NCBI GenBank assembly: GCA_037447655.1
Contig: JBBHKE010001564.1
Coordinates: 32,516-96,515, forward strand
Origin: Zygnema cylindricum
Taxonomy: Eukaryota; Streptophyta; Zygnematophyceae; Zygnematales; Zygnemataceae
Length of the DNA stretch: 64,000 nucleotides
Reading direction: 5' to 3'
This document shows positions 46,117-57,899 of the stretch, piece after piece (position 1 is the stretch's first letter; each line of letters begins with the position of its first letter). A model generated the notes under the pieces. The model was not told the DNA's origin, made no database searches, and was given only the letters and a program-made list of their open reading frames with translations. Both the position numbers and the translations under genes were made by a program.

Positions 46117-47202
46117 TACATTGCGTACAATTTGAAGTTTAGACGATCCCACGTGGCAAGCCGTGTCAAAGACTCCTGCACCTCCAACCATAGATGTCTC
46201 ATGCGCATAAAACGCACGCATGAAACGCCCAAAAAATAACGAATTTGTGCATGAAACAAAATTCAAAACTTTATGAAATGCGTTGACCGACTTTGACTTT
46301 ATAATAAATAAAAAAACAAAAAAAATATAGAATAAACAATACTACTACAACTCGATCAAGTTTATCTGTTTATTTTTGTTTTACGTTAATACACATACTT
46401 TTTAATTAGGGTTAGCTACTCTTACTTCGTCTGCTTTTAAAAATTGGAATGTACGAATTGTGTCAGTTCGTACTAAAACTATTAATTTTTTTTTACAAAC
46501 GTTCAAAATAAGTGTTAAGTAACAGCGTCTATAGGAGAAATTGTGTGAGTCTCCACGGAAAAGTGTATTCATATTTGATTCCAAGTCATAAAGACGAAAG
46601 AAAATCACAAAAACTTGTTCGCACATGCTCAAGTATCGAATATGTGAACACATACTATAGATTTTGTATAATTAGCGTTGAGTGCTCCAATTTTGATTTT
46701 TTAAAATATTTAAATAGTGTAGTGTAAAAAATGAATCAGTTCGTACGAAAACTGCTCATTATATATTACAAACGTACAAAATAAGCGTCTGATAAAGGCT
46801 TCGATACAGGAAATTGAGCGCGTCTCCACGAAAAAGCGCACTCGTATTTGAATCTTGGTTATAAAAACGAGGGAGAATCGCGAGAACTTGTTCTCATATG
46901 TTGAAGCGTCGAACGTGTGAACATATACTATCGCGGCTTCATCCAAATTAGTGTTAGGTGTGTATAAATTAGCGTTAGTTTTTGACTTTTTGTTGGCCTT
47001 AGGTCTTTAACCTAAAATAGAGTTTATCATTAATAGCGATTCACGGTGTACGTTCAACCCTTTAATTAAATATTTTCGTACGTTATTATCGTACATTTAG
47101 TCCGTACAAAAAGTAAAGGCATTTTACGAAAGGTTTCATAATCTATAAAAAGCAACCAAATTTCATAAAAAATGTCAAAATCTGTACGATTGAGTCATCT
47201 AT
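46117..47202. repeat. Diverged 273-bp tandem duplication and flanks
   Basis: 46500-46660 and 46773-46935 are diverged copies (for example tctccacggaaaagtgtatt versus tctccacgaaaaagcgcact; tatgtgaacacatactat versus cgtgtgaacatatactat). AT-rich, no supported gene. Confidence 0.6.
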
Positions 47203-47510
47203 GCCATAGTTCAAAAGTAGGTGAAAGTAGGCCCATACAATATGCCTATTGTATGCAAAACATACAATATGACCTTAAGACCCATATTGTATTCGGACCT
47301 ATTTGGACCATATAAAACATTCAGACCAAAAATTGGACCAACTAAAACATTCGGACAAAAGAAAATTATTTACACCGTCAGACTCGGACGATCGGACGGT
47401 CGTTGATCAATGTAGCGAAGTAAGAAGATCACATGAAAAGCCCATAACACAACTTACGATAAAGGCGCCGACCAAAGGCATACCATAAAAACGCCTACTT
47501 TTGAACTATG
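47203..47510. mobile_element. Short MITE, TIR CATAGTTCAAAAGTAGG
   Basis: 308 bp between catagttcaaaagtagg and its inverse cctacttttgaactatg, flanked by atctat on both sides (47197-47202, 47511-47516). The interior has mirrored acaatatg motifs and no coding. Confidence 0.8.
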
Positions 47511-48171
47511 ATCTATTCCTCCAACCTCCTAGCTGCGGCATTTCCACGCGTTGTCGAAAAGGCTGTTAGCGGCCGTCGGTACAATCCTTTATATTTGACG
47601 GGCTTGGGTGGACACCCGTCGTGACACAGTGGGCGTCCTCGAGGTGTACATCTCTACGCAACAATTGGTGACCACACGTCTCATTTAAAATTTATGTTTA
47701 CCTACGTGGAGCCCAATAAGTCTGGACGATTCCACACAAGGAGGCGAAAATAGCTCCCACCAATTTATTTCGTCAGTACTGAAATGAATACGCTACAATT
47801 TAGCTTTTTGTAGGGTACATATAACGGTACTTTGTTGTTGTTCTATGCGTTTGTACGTTGGGCGCGTGCGCAAACATACAAATGGCAAACTAAAGAGCTC
47901 CAACTCGTCATTATTATCCGCGTGGCGGAGGCAAACCTAATAGCCCCGTCATGTATCCTTCCACCATTTGTCACGTCACAAAACCTCCAACGCGGCACAA
48001 GCAGATCGCCCCATTGTTGGATTTAAACATCACCATGCCATGGTTTCAACGGTTGTTTCAATCGTAAAATCATTTATAACCTTGAAACACTACACCGCAA
48101 ATCGCTATTAGTTACACCGCAAATCGTAATTAGAGTTATGTAAGCTAATTGTGTTACCCCAAAATTTGTAG
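47511..48171. other. Unassigned
   Basis: No gene recognised. Near 48092-48140 there is a partial, duplicated end of the MITE at 21551 (cactacaccgcaaatcg, twice). Confidence 0.3.
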
Positions 48172-49045
48172 GGTTGTGTATCATTAAAAAATGTATCATG
48201 ATAACACCGATACCGATAGTTATCGGTTATCGAACGGTCAGAGGTCCCGATATATCTGTACTTTTTGTCCGGAGTACTTTCGGTCCGATAAACTGAACGG
48301 GAAATTTACGGGAAATGTATGGTTTTCTACCGGAAATGTACGGACTTTGACAAAAATATACGTTGCACTTTGTAGTACAATAAGGCTTGTTAACTGAACA
48401 TAAATATGACGCGAAAGTACTGCATTATACCGACAAACTGATGATCATGGAACGGAAAAAGGACGGCGGAAAAAGTACAACTGACGCAAAATAACATTTT
48501 GCACCCCGCCGGAATCGAACGGACGACTTTCAATGAGAAAATACGTGCGGATGGCCAGCGTGAGCGTCGGCATCCCGAAATGGCTCTTTTGGCGGCTTAT
48601 GCTAAAAAAGATGACGGATTGACACGTGGCAGGTTTTTAATGGATCCCAAGTAGGAAAGGGACAAAGCCATGGCGTCGGATGTGAAAGGTACATTGTTTT
48701 AACTGGAGCCGAACTAAAGTTGTACATATTTTATGCCAGCTACTGTACTTTCGGCTTGTACAAATTATCTGATTGGTAGGCACTTTAGTAGATAGGGGTT
48801 GTGAGTAGGGCGCGTCGGGGAAAAAACATTTACAGTTGAGTGAACTGGTGGTACATTTATCTATACGGTCCGTACATATATCGCCGATAGTTATTGAAAT
48901 CGGTGTTATCGCCGACAATAACCGATAAATATCGGTTATTTGTCGGCAATAACATCGATAACAATATATCATACCAATATATGGACTATCATCTACCCGA
49001 AAAAGGTCCATATCGGTTGTCGACAAATCCTTACCGATACACAAC
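48172..49045. mobile_element. Palindrome-rich element with gttgtgtatc ends, enclosing a type-1 LTR fragment
   Basis: Left gttgtgtatc (48173) and inverted right gatacacaac (about 49036). The interior has many ttatcgg/ccgataa pairs near both ends. The centre (about 48480-48830) matches type-1 LTR blocks, including a B-box-like antisense tRNA segment (gccggaatcgaacggacg at 48509) and attatctgattgg. Confidence 0.5.
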
Positions 49046-49664
49046 ATTAAAAAATCCGATGCATCATCGAGATAATCGTATGTGGTCGAAGAAAGTCTAA
49101 AGATTGAAAGTACAATTTACGTCATCGTGAAATGTTGCATTGATGTATGTCAACGTTTAGACAAAAAGGCGGTGGCAGCACTTTGATGGTGGGAGCGTGA
49201 CGAGATAATTCACCTTGGCTTAAGGCACATGGCCCATGCGACGTGCACGCACATAAGCGCGCGCTCATTGAGGATTTTTTTTACTTTTCCACGCGGCCCA
49301 TTTTTACACTTTCAGTCTGTGCAAAGTGTCTTCCCTGTGAACGGTCGCCACAGACGGTAGGGTTGGCGACGTGGCGTCTCGAATAAAAAGTTTAATGGCA
49401 TCTGACGGTTAGCTTTTAGGAATAAAAACCTTGGAGATTTTCCCGTAAATATATTTTCCTAGGAAAAAAAAAAGGCAAGGTCCTGTACGAAACGGTACGG
49501 CCCTCGGTGAACAACCCCATTTTTTCGCTAATTGAAGGCCGACCTGAGAAAGATTCTACGTATTGCACCATGAATCGCCATTGTGGAATCGGTGAATCGA
49601 CAGATTGGACGTTCGACCATGCATCGGTTTGTATCGGTTGTCTTCGGTCTTGTTCGTTCGGTAC

Positions 49665-50306
49665 ATGTTGTTCATAGCCATTTTCAACCATGAATGTACC
49701 CTCGAAAGCACCACAAACTACCCCAAAATAGCCTACTTTGATTCCACTCAGAATTCTACAGAAAAACCAGCCCAAACTAAAACTACTCAACCAAATAGTT
49801 CCTAGGCCACTAAGTGATCCCGTCATTTTTTATATAACAATACCAAACCGAATAATCACAACACTCAGTCAAAGTTGCAGAAAACAGCCTGCCAGAACTT
49901 TGATAAATTGCTTCGCGATCCGCCGTCCATTTCCCTTTAAGTAAACCGTACTTTCGTCTATGTGTCTTCGCATCACTTTAAGTCCAATTCCGTACGTGCC
50001 TATAAACTTAGTACTTGGTACGCAAGCTGCTATGGTTGCGATGTGACCAGCGCAGTATGGCTGCATAATATCTTTATCACACACGCTGCTATTGCTGCGG
50101 TGTAACCAACGCAATATAGCAACATTCCAATATGATATAGAGAGGACTAAAGGTTTCCAAAACCCAACACTCCCCCAAACCTTGAGACTAGCTCAGCCAA
50201 TAAGTCTGCATTCCTCTCTTCTCCCCTTTTGTTTAACCGTCACCACCACTTCTATTGAAGTTACCATTGCTTTAAATAATTCCAAACATCCCAAGCAATT
50301 AGTACC
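49665..50306 (-). mobile_element. Type-C LTR fragment, interrupted by element E
   Basis: Plus strand tgttcatagccattttcaac through ggactaaaggtttccaaaac matches the element C LTR, much shortened. The sequence acactcccccaaaccttgag then corresponds to the polypurine-tract side. Element E begins at 50307. Confidence 0.65.
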
Positions 50307-51362
50307 TATAGAAATTAATGGTTCATTTTAAGTATTTTCTAGGTCTAAATAGAAATATAGAAAGAAGCCGAGGCAGTCTACCTCTAACTTCTCTCTCCAA
50401 CTCTCAAACTTGTCGCAGTCACTGAGAAATTGGAGAGGGAGATAGAGCCATGGCTACCTAGGCTATCCAGAGGTTTACGGGAAAATATATATTAGTTAGG
50501 TATTTATTTACTAAAAGGTATGTGCCGGCGACAGGATTTGATCCTGGTACCTACCGGCCGGTAGACAGCCGATAGCCGGTAACCTTAGCCGTTAAGTCTA
50601 GATGTAGTGTTAAGAACCATATGGTTTGATAATTAATTAAACATTGAAACGTAGGATAAATCATTTAACTATAATTGTTTACGGGATACATAGAACCGGT
50701 AGTGTAAAAGTACGAATTAGAGTACGGTTAAGAAATCAATACCGCGCATTGATTTCGTAAACGAAACAAATACCGCGCATGTATTTATTACGGCTACGAT
50801 CAAATGCGAATTTAATCGGACGGCCAGAATTAGCGTCGAGATCGCGGAAGAAGAATTCGGCGGTTTGTGGGCATCGCCACATCGGATGACACGTGGCAAA
50901 ATTACATTGGAGCGCGGCATCTCCGAGGATTAAAGGAGCGAATTCGGACATACCACGTGTGGACATTTAGGCCATGTCATACAGTGTCCGTACATAAAGT
51001 ACACCGGCAGGTGTACTTTTGCGTACGGAGCTGTAATCTGATTGGTTCCGTACATCAGTAGATAGAGTCTGTGAGAGAGATAGGACTTAGAAAAACTAGA
51101 AGATAGGACCCTCTCTCCCAGAGAGCTTCTGTACAAAAGGTCAACTTTGACCCTCCATAACTTACTGCTCAGGGGAGCAAATTTAGAGATTCTTTTTGCT
51201 ATCGACTCATGGGAGTCTTGCCTTCACAAGGTTGCAGGTGGTATGAGTTTTTTTTTGCCAGGGTGGCAGTTGTTTTTGCTAAAACACAAAGGGGTCAGGA
51301 TTATCCTAGAGGCTTCTTGGAAGCTGTCCACTCTGAGGACTTATGGAGGTCTCAGAGTTTGA
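50307..51362 (+). mobile_element. 5' LTR of element E
   Basis: Starts tatagaaattaatgg (TG changed to TA) and ends ..cagagtttga. It carries an antisense tRNA-like segment (50523-50602, caggatttgatcctg T-arm) and a gaaacaaataccgcgca block. It also has ccacgtgtgg (G-box) and the palindrome ggtcaactttgacc (51139-51152), which contains TTGAC W-box cores in both directions. The gag ATG lies at 51343-51345, 18 bases before the LTR end. Confidence 0.9.
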
Positions 51363-51855
51363 GGTTATTGGCCCACCCTCTAGGGTACCAATCTTTAATG
51401 GAACTAGCTTCATATACTGGGAAAGTATGATGATAGGAGCTCTATGCGAATAAAGGTTTTGGGGGATAGTGAGTGGACGATTTGGGCGTCTATCAAGTCT
51501 TGGAATTCCTCCAGGGTTTGGAGGAAGCAGATTCACCAAGAAAGAGGATCCACCTTCAATGAAGGAAACAAAAGAAGTAGAGGTGGTGGACAAAGGAAAG
51601 GAGAAGGAGGTGACCACACCAATAGCAACTGGTTCGACATTCATGTCACCTATTCCGAGGAACGAGGAGAATGATACTGAAACCTGGGACTTCAACAATA
51701 TGGCGGCAAAGCACTTCATCCTACGCCATCTCACTCAAGGACTTGCATGTCCTCATTTGCAGGTAGAAAGGGCATCCGATCTTTGGATGGCTCTCATAGA
51801 GATGTACCGAAGTGATACGATTCAGCAACAACAGTTAGCAAATCTAACAAGTTAA
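51343..51855 (+). pseudogene. Element E truncated gag
   Basis: MEVSEFEVIGPPSRVPIFNG (the codons span the LTR end and primer-binding site), IYWESMMIGALCE, a stop at 51451, then the same frame to KHFILRHLTQGLACPHLQVE and LWMALIEMYRSDTIQQQQLA. Sequence jumps from here straight into the pre-integrase region, so the Gag C-terminus, zinc knuckle and protease are deleted. Confidence 0.9.
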
Positions 51856-51860
51856 GAGAG

Positions 51861-54622
51861 ATGAAAAAGATGGGAGTGGTGGAAGGGACTAAGTTTAGTG
51901 AGAGTGATAATATAAATGATTGTAGTGGATGTGCTCAAGGTAAAACACACAGATTACCCTTTCCTAAACCAGCCACCTATAAGGGAGAAAAAATTCTAGA
52001 TCTAGTACACACAGATATTTGGGGACCGCCTAGAGTGCCCTCACCAGGGGGGAAGAGATTTATGATGACTATCACTGATGATTGGTCTCGGTATTTCGGA
52101 GTTTATTTTTTGAAAAACAAGTCCGAAGCTCAGGATTGTTTTAAACAATATAAAGCATGGAGCAAAAAACTCCATGAAACTTCAATCAAGAGAATAAGGA
52201 GTGACAATGGTGGTGAGTATACATCTAACCAATTTGAGGATTTTCTGAGAGAAGATGGGGTCCAACACCAAAAGACAGTTCCAAAAAACTTGGAACAGAA
52301 TGGGGTAGCTGAGAGGTTAAATAGAACACTAAGTGATAGTGCTAGAAGTATGTTGTCAGATAAAAAGATAGGAAAAAGGCTTTGGGCAGAAGCAATGAAC
52401 TGTGCTAATTACCTCAAAAATAGAGTTCTTACTTCAGCTATAAAAGATCAAACACCTTATGAGAGATAGACAGGTCGGAAACCAGACATATCTCACTTAG
52501 AGGTTTTCAGCAGTCAAGTATTCAGTCTAGATACTGATCGGTCCAATTGGAAGTTAGATCCTAAAGGAAAACCGGGATACTTATTAGGATATGATGAGGA
52601 TGTTAAAGGATATAAAGTTTATGATCTAAAAAGGGAAGATATGATCTTAGTAAAGCATCTAGTAGTTATGGATGAAGGAAAGTCTGTGGATCCCTTCAAA
52701 TATACGAAGTCAGTAAAAATCAGATTTGAGTCAGAAAATTCTGATGACTTTGAGCTTCCTAACTATCCAGGTTTTAGAGAAGATGACATTCTTGCACGTA
52801 CAAATCAGACCGAAAAGGACCCGGCTGTGGAAACTCCAATGACAACTCTACCCGAAGCGGAAGACGTGGTGGAAATTGATTCGGAATTAAGAGATAGGGG
52901 AGAAGCCGAGTTTGTTCGAAAGAATCCACGAGAACCATGTATTTCGGCCTCAAATTTTGATGGGGGAAGGAGAAGTAGCATAAGACTGCAAGAAAATTAG
53001 GTTAATAACAAGGTAACTAAACTATCTCATCAAGATGAACCTCAAACTTATGGAGAGGGGATGACTTGTCCAGAAAGAAATCGGTGGAAGACAGCCATCA
53101 ATGAGGAGATGGCCTCAATTATGGCAGCCGATACTTGGGAGCTGGTGGATTGTCCACCAAACCGAAAACCAATCGGTTGTAAGTGGGTTTTCAAATTAAA
53201 ACTGAACCCATATAACACAATCGAGCGCTACAAGGCCCAACTAGTGGCAAAGGGATTTACACAAAAGGAGGGAATTGACTACGAGGAAACCTTTGGTGGT
53301 CAGATTTCCCTCCGTCCGCATACTTCTCAGTCTGGCAGCAGCGGAAGACATGGAAGTGCACCAGATGGACATCAAAACAACCTTTTTGCATGGAGAATTG
53401 AAAGAGGAGATCTTCATGCGTCAACCCGAAGGGTTTGTGGAGGAAGGAGAGGAGAGTAAGGTATGCCTGCTGATTAAATCTCTTTATGGTTTGAAACAGG
53501 CGCCTCGACAGTGGAATAAGAAGCTTGATGAGTTTCTTACCGGTGTGGGATATATCCGGATCAGCTCAGATCACTCAATATATGTTTTCGAAGATGAGGA
53601 AGGTTTTATATTTATTGCAATTTATGTTGATGATTTGCTTGTTTTAAGTAAATCAATGGAAAAAATTAATAAACTGAAAACCGATCTTAAGGGGAGATTT
53701 GAAATGAAAGATATGGGGGAAGCATAATATATTTTGGGAATTCAAGAAGAGAGAGACTGAAAAAGAAAAATTATAAGATTGACTCAAAAGGAAGCAATAG
53801 GGAACATGCTTGAAAATTTTCAAATGGATAAAGCTAATAGTTGTACAACTCCAATTGAGTTGAAGAAGAGAAGTGAGGGGAGTGAGGAAGAAGGAGTCAT
53901 AGTCTTAGACGAGGAATTATCTTCTGAAGAACAGAAGTTCATGCATGCAGACTATTCCTTACAGGCAAGTAGTGGGAAGTCTAATCTACTTTATGAATTG
54001 TACCCGGCCGGATTTAGCTGCTGCTGTAGGAGTCTTGAGTAGAAGTCTAAATGCTCCCACTAAGAGGGATTGGGAGGCAGCTAAGAGAGTCCTTAGATAT
54101 TTGATTGGAACTAGGGATCTATGGTTGCATTTTGGTGGGGAGAATACTGACATCACTACTTGGAGTGATGCCAGTTATGGTGATGCTCCGATGAGGAGAT
54201 GCACATCTGGATATGTATTATATGTGGGTGATGGGGCTTGCTGTTGGAGTACCAAACAGCAAAAGGTTATTGCTCAGTCCACCATGGAGGCTGAGTATAT
54301 GGCCTCTTGCTCTGCTGTAAAAGAATTGATGTGGGTCAAGTCTTTGCTTGGTGAGCTTGGTCAACTTAAGAGTGGTGTGCAGAATTTTTTTTGTGATAAT
54401 CAGGCAGCAATCACTTTTTCTGCCAATCCTAAACATCATTTTAAAGCCAAACACATGGACATCAGACTCAGCTTTGTTAGAGAGAAAGTAGAAAACAAAA
54501 TAATCAGTTTAGAGTACCAACCAGATAGTGAGATGGTAGCAGATATGATGACCAAACCTGTGCCTTCCCCTAAGCTCATTTTCTACAGGGAGAAGTGTAG
54601 TCTAAAATTAAAGCTTGACTAG
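51861..54622 (+). pseudogene. Element E pol: integrase, reverse transcriptase, RNase H
   Basis: Pre-integrase (DCSGCAQGKTHRLPFPKPAT), integrase core (VHTDIWGPPRVP, TDDWSRYFG, RSDNGGEYTSNQFEDF, NGVAERLNRTL), stop at 52467 (W to stop). RT: TWELVDCPPNRKPIGCKWVF, a frameshift at about 53295 (ETF.. to VRFPSVRILLSLAAAED), EEIFMRQPEGFVEEGEESKV, SLYGLKQAPRQWNKK and IAIYVDDLLV with the catalytic YVDD intact. RNase H: YMASCSAVKELMWVKSLLGE, FCDNQAAI, KAKHMDIRLSFVREKVE and VADMMTKPVP. At least three stops and two frameshifts. Confidence 0.93.
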
Positions 54623-54635
54623 AAAATAAGGGGAG

Positions 54636-55901
54636 TGTAGAAATTAATGGTTCATTTTAAGTATTTTCTAGGTCTAAATAGAAATATAGAAAGAATCCGA
54701 GGCAGTCTACCTCTAACTTCTCTCTCCAACTCTCAAACTTGTCGCACTCAATGAGAAATTAGAGAGGGAGCTAGAGCCATGGCTACCTAGGCTATCCAGA
54801 GGTTTACGGGAAAATATATATTAGTTAGGTATTTATTTTCTAAAAGGTATGAATTAATGGTTCATTTTAAGTATTTTCTAGGTCTAAATAGAAATATAGA
54901 ATGATTCTGAGGCAGTCTACCTCTAACTTCTCTCTCCAACTCTCAAACTTGTCGCAATCAATGAGAAATTGGAGAGGGAGCTAGAGCCATGGCTACCTAG
55001 GCTATCCAGAGGTTTACGGGAAAATATATATTAGTTAGGTATTTATTTTCTAAAAGGTATGTGCCGGCAACAGGATTTGATCTTGGTACCTACCGGCCGG
55101 CATACAGCCAATAGCCGGTAACCTTAGCCGTTAAGTCTAGATGTAGTGTTACGTACTATATGGTTTGATAATTAATTAAACATTGAAACGTAGGATAAAT
55201 CATTTAACTATAATTGTTTACGGGATACATAGAACCGGTAGTGTAAAAGTACGAATTAGAGTACGATTAAGAAATCAATACCGCGCATTGATTTCGTAAA
55301 CGAAACAAATACCCCGCATGTATTTATTACGGCTACGATCAAATACGAATTTAATCGGACGGCCGGAATTAGCGTCGAGATTGCGGAAGAAGAATTCGGC
55401 GGTTTGTGGGCATCGCCACATCGGATGACACGTGGCGAAATTACATTAGAGCGCGGCATCTCCGAGGATTAAAGGAGCGAATCTGGACATACCACGTGTG
55501 GACATTTAGGCCATGTCGTACAGTGTCCGTACATAAGGTACACCGGCAGCTGTACTTTTGCGTACGGAACTGTAATCTGATTGGTTCCGTATATCAGTAG
55601 ATAGAGTCTGTGAGAGAGATAGGACTTAGAAAAATTAGAAGAGAGGACCCTCTCTCCCAGAGAGCTTCTGTACAAAAGGTCAACTTTGACCCTCCATAAC
55701 TTACTGCTCAAGGGAGCAAATTCAAAGATTCTTTTTGCTATCCACTCAATTGAGTCTTGCCTCCACAAAGGTGCAGGTGGTCAGAGTTTTTGTCTGCCAG
55801 AGTGGCAGTTGTTTTTGCTAAAACACAAAGGGGTCAGGATTATCCTAGAGGCTTCTTGGAAGCTGTCCACTCTGAGGACTTATGGAGGTCTCAGAGTTTC
55901 A
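54636..55901 (+). mobile_element. 3' LTR of element E with 210-bp internal tandem duplication
   Basis: tgtagaaattaatggttcat onwards. The block from aattaatgg to aaaaggtatg is present twice (54642-54851 and 54852-55061), absent from the 5' LTR; the copies differ by a few bases. It ends ..cagagtttca. Confidence 0.92.
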
Positions 55902-57899
55902 GTACCATAACTCCCCCAATTCTCAAATCTATCCGAATCTCCACAGTAAATCAAGATAGCATTATAATCTCGTGTTGTACCCACGAAACATTGTCTACGC
56001 ACGAAACAACACGCACTCACGATACTGACTTTTCAAAACAACAGTACAGGACGTTTGTTTTTTTGTCATACTTTTTTCGTTTTGTTCATTTAGTGTTGGG
56101 AGGGACTTGAGCTTCTGGTCCAACACACTTTCAATATATTGAGGTGTCTTTGTGTACACTTAGCCATATAAGCGAGAATGCTAGATGAGATCGCCTTCCT
56201 TTGTTTTTTGGCGTTTTCTCCTTATTATACAAAGCTGATTTTCGGTTGAAGTAGCCAAAATCAAGGCTTTTGAAAAACCTTTATTTTGTTGTCAAAATCG
56301 ACTATTTTACTCCTCTCATTTTTAATTAATCAGGTCCACCGGCTCCGATGCCTCCCTTTTTTTTTTTTTGGGCCATTACTTTTTATACTTGATGCAAAAT
56401 TTAGCGTGCATCAAAAAAGATTTCCACACAATTCCTTCAAGTCTCAAACCTGGCTCGTTTACTTCTCTCTTGGTGGTCTATTTTGGTCCGCAATTCGGTC
56501 GGCCTCTTAGTTTGCCATTTCACCCTCAATCTTACCTCAAATTGAGCAGCTGTGTGCTAAAACGCAAGGATGTAAATTTTCCACCCTTTTCCACGGCATT
56601 TTCAACATCTTTGTCGCATTCTAAGCGAGAGAATTTAGGGAGGACAAAAAAACAACGGCTTTGACATTTCCAAAGGTTATTGGGCACCTTGTGCGGAGTG
56701 GCCTCTTTGCTGGGATTCTTTTGTATTCTAAAATACATGATCATATACTATATGGCTCCTTAAAAACGGGGCGCGCCCCCCTCCCCATCTCCGTCTTTTT
56801 TAGATCACGCGCAACCTTGATTGGGCATCGCAATTGCACCCCACAACCCTCTATTGCGCACCTCCCAAGATGGAATTATTCCTCATTTACATTATTTTTC
56901 AATTAGTAACTCACCAACATTGCACAAACATACAAACCCACCCACAACTACATCGGTCGTCAGTGACTCCACCACAAGCATGCCCTTAAGCACAGCACAA
57001 CTACCCACTATTAACCATATTCCATTGTTTCTTGGTCGATCTCACACATTCACCTTCCCATGTTGTATTTTGTCGTTCCCCTTATCTTTAGGAACAATCC
57101 CACCTTCATTCTTTTGTTTCTTTTTCACAACAACCCCCGTCACGACCCCGGTTTCCTCTTGATGGTCTATTTGGTACGAAGCGTGTCTTAAAACAACACA
57201 TCCTCCATTTTTTGGCCCATTATGCACGACAACTTTTGTTTCGAAGTCGGCAACAGCTCAAGCATAAAACACGGGGCCTTTTATAGTATTTTGTCCTAGT
57301 TGTGTCAAGTTTTAGGTTACACGGGTGAGTGTCACAAGATATTTGAAAGCCTACCAAAAAACAAAACTGGGTATTTTGCTTCTTGCTCTTATCCACTCTA
57401 CTCTAACTCGCATTCGTTCACAACTTTCTCGTAGTCATTCGCAATTCATTAGACACCTTGATGATATTCGTTGCTATCAACTAGGCTACCCGCTTCCCTG
57501 TCTATAAACACGTATCCCCCATCATCTTCATTAACATATCGGAACAGATTTTGGTTTTATTTTAGATTTATTGGCTAGTGGTAGTACAAATGATGCGTCG
57601 TGGTACGTTTTATTCATGTTTCCAACTTGGGTGTTAGTTTTGGCACCTTGAGGTGTAGCAAGTGGTGCTCGAGAGGCGAGTGTCCAGTGCCAAGATTTAA
57701 GCAAGACGATTGGGAGTCTCTGCAACGATATCACACTTCCTTACTAATTCGTCTTTCCGTAACACCTCTTCGACATTGCGCCCTAATAACAAGCTCCACT
57801 GCCACAGTGCAATGTGTCGTCTTCCTTTGTCGTTGCGCGAGCTTTTTAGGCTTCGTCCAATTTATATTTGAAGCCTAGTTGAAGCTCGTTTTTACCCCT
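55902..57899. other. Retroelement-derived DNA, no gene recognised
   Basis: 55907-56043 resembles the end of the type-C LTR (actcccccaattctc, then ttcaaaacaacag). The rest contains no intact frame or family motif I can name, apart from faint plus-strand coding-like stretches (57000-57880) that may belong to the LINE-like element downstream. Confidence 0.35.

Larger units (their letters stand above)
50307..55901 (+). mobile_element. Copia element E, nearly full length, TSD GTACC
   Basis: Perfect 5-bp duplication gtacc at 50302-50306 and 55902-55906. 5' LTR 50307-51362 (1056 bp); 3' LTR 54636-55901 (1266 bp, that is 1056 plus a 210-bp tandem duplication). The polypurine tract aaaataaggggag is at 54623-54635. 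The interior carries gag, integrase, RT and RNase H, but the zinc knuckle and protease are missing and several stops and frameshifts exist, so it cannot move on its own. Confidence 0.95.
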
